Source of the DNA: Liolophura sinensis
Lineage: Eukaryota; Mollusca; Polyplacophora; Chitonida; Chitonidae
Direction of reading: 5' to 3'
Assembly (NCBI RefSeq): GCF_032854445.1
Contig: NC_088295.1
Location: forward strand, 36,798,510-36,862,509
DNA: 64,000 nt
Shown here piece by piece: positions 62,801 to 64,000 of this stretch; within the stretch, counting starts at the first letter, position 1; each line of letters starts with the position of its first letter. The translations under genes and the position numbers were made by a program. A model generated the notes under the pieces. That model saw only the letters and a program-made list of their open reading frames with translations. It had not been told where the DNA came from and searched no databases.

Positions 62801-64000
62801 CAGTAGTAAGTTGACTTACAGATTCACAGACATTAACATAATAAAAGCACAACTCGGCTGAATTCTGACATGAATTTATTTCATTGAGTTCTTGCCATTG
62901 TATTAATATTTTTTACCGATGTTAAGCAATTCAAAAGTTAATTTCCAGGCTCAGAAATATTCTTAGCTTTTCTCATTTTCTTGTGTGAGAAAACACATTG
63001 GTGCCTCCTGTACACTGCCAGACCTAAAATTATTTTAATTTTTCTAAGATGAGGGTTAACTAGTGGTAAATTGAGAAACAAGACTTACCTTTTCATGGAG
63101 GAGACAAGAGTTATTAACTTTGTTAAAGAGGTAAGAACATTTTAGAAAATAATTTCTTGGTATTGAGTTTTCTGTTGTCTCAATCTTATACAACCTTTTG
63201 TTTTAATCAACACATGCTTATTTAAAATTTCCAGGCTGAATGTCATGACTTTTTCACAAATTTACTGAGGGAGCGAGGAATCTGTGGTCCCACAGAGCAT
63301 GTGGTCAAGAGAGTGAAGAAGAAAAATAGCAGAGATTTCCAGTTTATTGTGGTCAGTGAAACAAATGTCTATCGTGCATATGTTTCAGTTAGGAGCTTGT
63401 ACTTTCTGGATAAAATTTTGGTCGATTTCATTGCTCAAAAGGCCTGTAGTTTACACCAAGACACTCAGGTTTCCTCCACCCATAAGCCTGTCTTGCTGTC
63501 TTATAAATGAAACATTTTTGAACATAGCATTAAACTTTAATCAACCAATCAGTCATTCCTTAAAATATTACCAGTAATGTTGTATTGACTAAGAATTACA
63601 TTCATCAGAGTCTTGACTGTTCGTTTTGTTTCTGTATACAGGTAATAACATTTATTTATATCAGACCTAATTTTAAAGAAGTTTTTCGTGTGTCTTACAG
63701 TTCTATGAAGAGTCACATGCCATCATGGCCGTGGAAGAGCTGAATGGAGTGATATTTAAAGGGAATGAATTAACTATCAAGGTAATGGACATGTTGATGT
63801 GTCAGTGTGGCAACAAATGGGACGGTGAATGTTGACAGTAATTCATTTCCTCACGGCAACCTTCCAGGAGGCAAAAGAAACACACAGTATATTTATAAAG
63901 GGAAGAGTGAGTGAGTGAGTGCTTGGGGTTTAACGTCGTTCTCAACAATTTTTCAGTCATATGACGACGAATAAAGGGAAGAAAATAACAAGAAATTCAG
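41380..64000 (+). CDS. Gene 2: acidic protein with a tandem array of U2AF-like RRMs (partial, 23 exons, 862 codons, open at 3' end)
   Basis: Exons: 41380-41838, 43029-43080, 44031-44169, 44611-44741, 46949-46999, 47771-47900, 49262-49389, 49937-50185, 50358-50422, 51268-51384, 51683-51763, 51965-52019, 52964-53022, 55065-55181, 55731-55811, 56474-56528, 58502-58599, 60122-60238, 61571-61651, 62140-62203, 62747-62805, 63235-63351, 63701-63781. They form one open frame of 2586 nt and the last donor (63782) points beyond the window. Order of parts: acidic residues 1-170, degenerate RRM 175-277, RRM 280-363, basic linker 364-450, then RRM modules A-D from about 457. The start ATG has context acaATGgcg. 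It lies about 4.5 kb after gene 1 and shares its exon plan, so it is a tandem paralogue. RNA binding is inferred; I recognise no named orthologue. Confidence 0.88.
42353..42523 (+). mobile_element. SINE, 3'-truncated
   Basis: Has the head and B-box region (ctccgttggctagcgcacta, gtgagttcaagttcagctc) but breaks off after 'gggctctgcccag' with no tail. It is in intron 1 of gene 2. Confidence 0.8.
43029..43080 (+). CDS. Gene 2 exon 2: short acidic linker
   Basis: A 52-nt exon between 'caaacag' and 'gtaagg', phase 0 in and phase 1 out, encoding EPDKDEVMEALGDNREQ. It matches the position and phases of gene 1 exon 2 but uses a normal GT donor. Confidence 0.78.
44031..46999 (+). CDS. Gene 2 exons 3-5: degenerate RRM-like domain
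   Basis: Exons 44031-44169, 44611-44741 and 46949-46999 encode a divergent RRM. It has a first strand (ALIAYPV), a strand reading YYLKFISL, an RNP1-position strand (GVLDLRF) with the following helix (EELRKKAYAML), and a final strand (KILVSK), then a basic tail ending in a 51-nt exon. Phases 1-2-1-1 and the 51-nt exon match gene 1 exactly. The donor of the second exon is read as cagt/gtaaga at 44742. The 44742-46948 intron holds a 45-bp minisatellite and a foldback element. Confidence 0.77.
46031..46161. repeat. Foldback element with ~40-bp inverted arms
   Basis: The left arm contains cactgtgaaggttgaatatc (46044 on) and the right arm is its near-perfect reverse complement (46122-46149, two mismatches in 28). 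The pairing continues outward less exactly, with a loop of about 50 bases. It is in gene 2 intron 4. Confidence 0.75.
46238..46430 (+). repeat. 45-bp minisatellite
   Basis: Four and a half units of 'acccacagtaggcaccaaag' plus 'taggatacttaactatgggacaaat'. The period is 15 codons and both strands are open (reading IPTVGTKVGYLTMGQ on +). It is in gene 2 intron 4; related single units lie at 44800-44835 and 46675-46760. Confidence 0.88.
47771..49389 (+). CDS. Gene 2 exons 6-7: RRM domain 2
   Basis: Exons 47771-47900 (130 nt) and 49262-49389 (128 nt). RNP2 is VSVFVNNIP and RNP1 is LGYAIVEF, with the intron between Gly and Tyr in phase 2. A helix (LLEANAVVKNN) and the last strand (LNLHVIG) follow. 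It is clearly the same domain as gene 1 10471-14971, with about half of the residues identical by eye and the same exon lengths. Confidence 0.9.
49937..50185 (+). CDS. Gene 2 exon 8: basic disordered linker
   Basis: A 249-nt exon, phase 1 to phase 1, encoding Lys-, Ser- and Glu-rich sequence with basic clusters (KAQKRPGEK, SEKRRPS) that could serve as nuclear localisation signals. It takes the place of the 894-nt Gln/Lys exon of gene 1 (same entry and exit phase) but lacks the Gln repeats and the Ser/Gly/Tyr exons that follow there. Confidence 0.82.
50358..52019 (+). CDS. Gene 2 RRM module A (exons 9-12)
   Basis: Exons of 65, 117, 81 and 55 nt (50358-50422, 51268-51384, 51683-51763, 51965-52019), phases 1-0-0-0-1. 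RNP2 is VFIGNC. The first helix is EELQDFLNKKM, followed by a GLCG loop and RPVKRTLVV. RNP1 is RKYQFAEL, split by an intron after Glu. The second helix is AVAAIRHLNG, and the last strand is GEKLVVE. The long first helix (DFxN) and the Pro-Val before the second strand resemble U2AF65 RRM1. The linker exon ends MELEKIEG. The first intron carries a degenerate repeat of about 30 bp. Confidence 0.92.
50625..51245 (+). repeat. Degenerate ~30-bp repeat, module A first intron
   Basis: Many loose units of 'gttactgactgttaatgatg' with 'tcatgaggtgt'. Unit lengths vary, so it is an old or unstable array. It stops about 25 bases before the module A second exon. Confidence 0.75.
52048..52173. repeat. Foldback (MITE-like) element
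   Basis: Terminal inverted repeats atactgtatttcacctaaag and ccttaggcgaaagacagtat, with a second nested pair (gctaaaaatgcaatca / tgattgcatttttaga). It is in the gene 2 intron directly after the module A linker exon. Confidence 0.7.
52964..56528 (+). CDS. Gene 2 RRM module B (exons 13-16)
   Basis: Exons of 59, 117, 81 and 55 nt (52964-53022, 55065-55181, 55731-55811, 56474-56528), the same lengths as module A apart from the first. RNP2 is LFIGNC, helix one EEFQDFLNEEL, then GICG, RPVKKVLV, RNP1 RKYQFAEF, helix two ALAAIKELNG, strand KKLNIQ, linker VELEENEG. The closeness to module A in both residues and exon sizes shows recent duplication. The first intron is mostly a 52-bp minisatellite, and the third exon is entered right after a SINE tail. 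Confidence 0.93.
53570..54690 (+). repeat. 52-bp minisatellite, module B first intron
   Basis: About 21 units of 'tgtgttatgtactgtcctct' followed by 'ccatatgtatttcccagtgtgttctctcaagg', with 'caagg' and 'cacag' forms. 52 is not a multiple of three, and the + strand is open in all three frames for 250-410 codons. Those frames share no similarity with the flanking exons and are products of the array. Confidence 0.95.
55518..55712 (+). mobile_element. SINE 3' part abutting a splice acceptor
   Basis: Body from gtccagctcatgctggcttc to the tail caccaatgaaataaataaat. Only about 18 bases (atttttctctgtattttcag) separate it from exon 15 of gene 2 at 55731, so the SINE tail occupies the usual branch-point zone. 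Confidence 0.85.
55910..56460 (+). repeat. ~70-bp tandem repeat, module B third intron
   Basis: Units of 'cagaattgtttatactgtgt' followed by 'acagttacatatgtgcctaaagtttgatatgtgttctctgtatca'. There is also a larger duplication that repeats 'gttatatttcaattaagtga' (56219 and 56391). It is placed between the 81-nt and 55-nt exons of module B. Confidence 0.85.
58502..62203 (+). CDS. Gene 2 RRM module C (exons 17-20)
   Basis: Exons of 98, 117, 81 and 64 nt (58502-58599, 60122-60238, 61571-61651, 62140-62203). The first exon is longer because of a basic lead-in (RRSLAARRAKPAK). RNP2 is VFIGNC, helix one ELRDFLNEQM, then GICR, FPVKKTQV, RNP1 RAYQFAVF, helix two AMAAIEQLN, strand GEKLKIK. The linker exon is nine nucleotides longer than in A and B, a whole number of codons. 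The first intron holds a minisatellite of about 110 bp. Confidence 0.92.
58868..59905 (+). repeat. ~110-bp minisatellite, module C first intron
   Basis: About nine units with the constant core 'ggagtgtcctgggcagttgg' and 'gatggtttccttcacccata', and a variable AT-rich part. The last units are more diverged. Confidence 0.93.
60640..61105 (+). mobile_element. Two diverged SINE copies
   Basis: Degraded relatives at 60640-60822 (caatgactcaggcacctccc, actgatcaaatgaataaata) and 60860-61105 (gcgcagggcaattactcagg, aatattcttgagtacagtaa). They lie in the intron between exons 18 and 19 of gene 2. Confidence 0.55.
62747..63781 (+). CDS. Gene 2 RRM module D (exons 21-23, continues past the window)
   Basis: Exons of 59, 117 and 81 nt (62747-62805, 63235-63351, 63701-63781). 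RNP2 is IYIGNC, helix one ECHDFFTNLL, then GICG, HVVKRVKK, RNP1 RDFQFIVF, helix two AIMAVEELNG, strand NELTIK. It is the most diverged of the four modules and closest in look to U2AF65 RRM1 (DFF, VIFKG). A linker exon and perhaps more modules should lie beyond 64000. Confidence 0.9.
63903..64000 (-). mobile_element. Second SINE-like family, copy 4 (partial, minus strand)
   Basis: Begins (gagt)n then gcttggggtttaacgtcgtt, the reverse complement of the family end. The sequence shifts to unrelated bases after about 63975. Confidence 0.7.

Overview
This is animal nuclear DNA. Coding sequence is split into short exons with GT-AG introns of several hundred to several thousand bases, and there are no rRNA or tRNA genes and no operons. 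Dozens of tRNA-derived SINE copies end in a 'gtatggcgtaaaacaccaatcaaataaataaa' type tail, and a second repeat family ends in a (CACT)n tail. From what I know of such repeats, this suggests a mollusc, probably a bivalve or gastropod; that is inference, not a database result.

The window holds two adjacent protein genes, both on the + strand. Chaining exons by splice consensus and reading phase gives one open frame for each. Gene 1 (1396-34748, 26 coding exons, about 1219 codons) encodes an acidic N-terminus, a degenerate RRM, a second RRM, a Gln/Lys/Arg-rich linker, a long Ser/Gly/Tyr-rich region, and two C-terminal RRMs. Gene 2 (41380 to past the window end, 23 coding exons seen, 862 codons) has the same start (acidic N-terminus, degenerate RRM, RRM) and then a short basic linker. 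After that comes a run of at least four copies of one RRM, each spread over four exons with the same phases and nearly the same lengths. Matching exons in the two genes have equal or similar lengths (51/51, 130/130, 128/128) and identical phases, so the genes are a tandem duplicate pair. The repeated RRM resembles RRM1 of the splicing factor U2AF65. A role in RNA binding or ribonucleoprotein assembly is likely, but I cannot name an orthologue.

Layout: 1-1395, upstream sequence. 1396-34748, gene 1. 34749 to about 36930, probable 3' UTR with a 43-bp minisatellite and a poly(A) signal. About 36930-41013, intergenic DNA made largely of old repeats. 41014-41276, a SINE directly upstream of gene 2. 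41380-64000, gene 2, still open at the edge.

The unusual points are: the amplified phase 1-1 RRM module; an inverted copy of the gene 2 upstream region and first exon inside a gene 1 intron; tandem repeats that run across exon-intron junctions and copy splice donors; and minisatellites that recur in the same homologous intron of several RRM modules.
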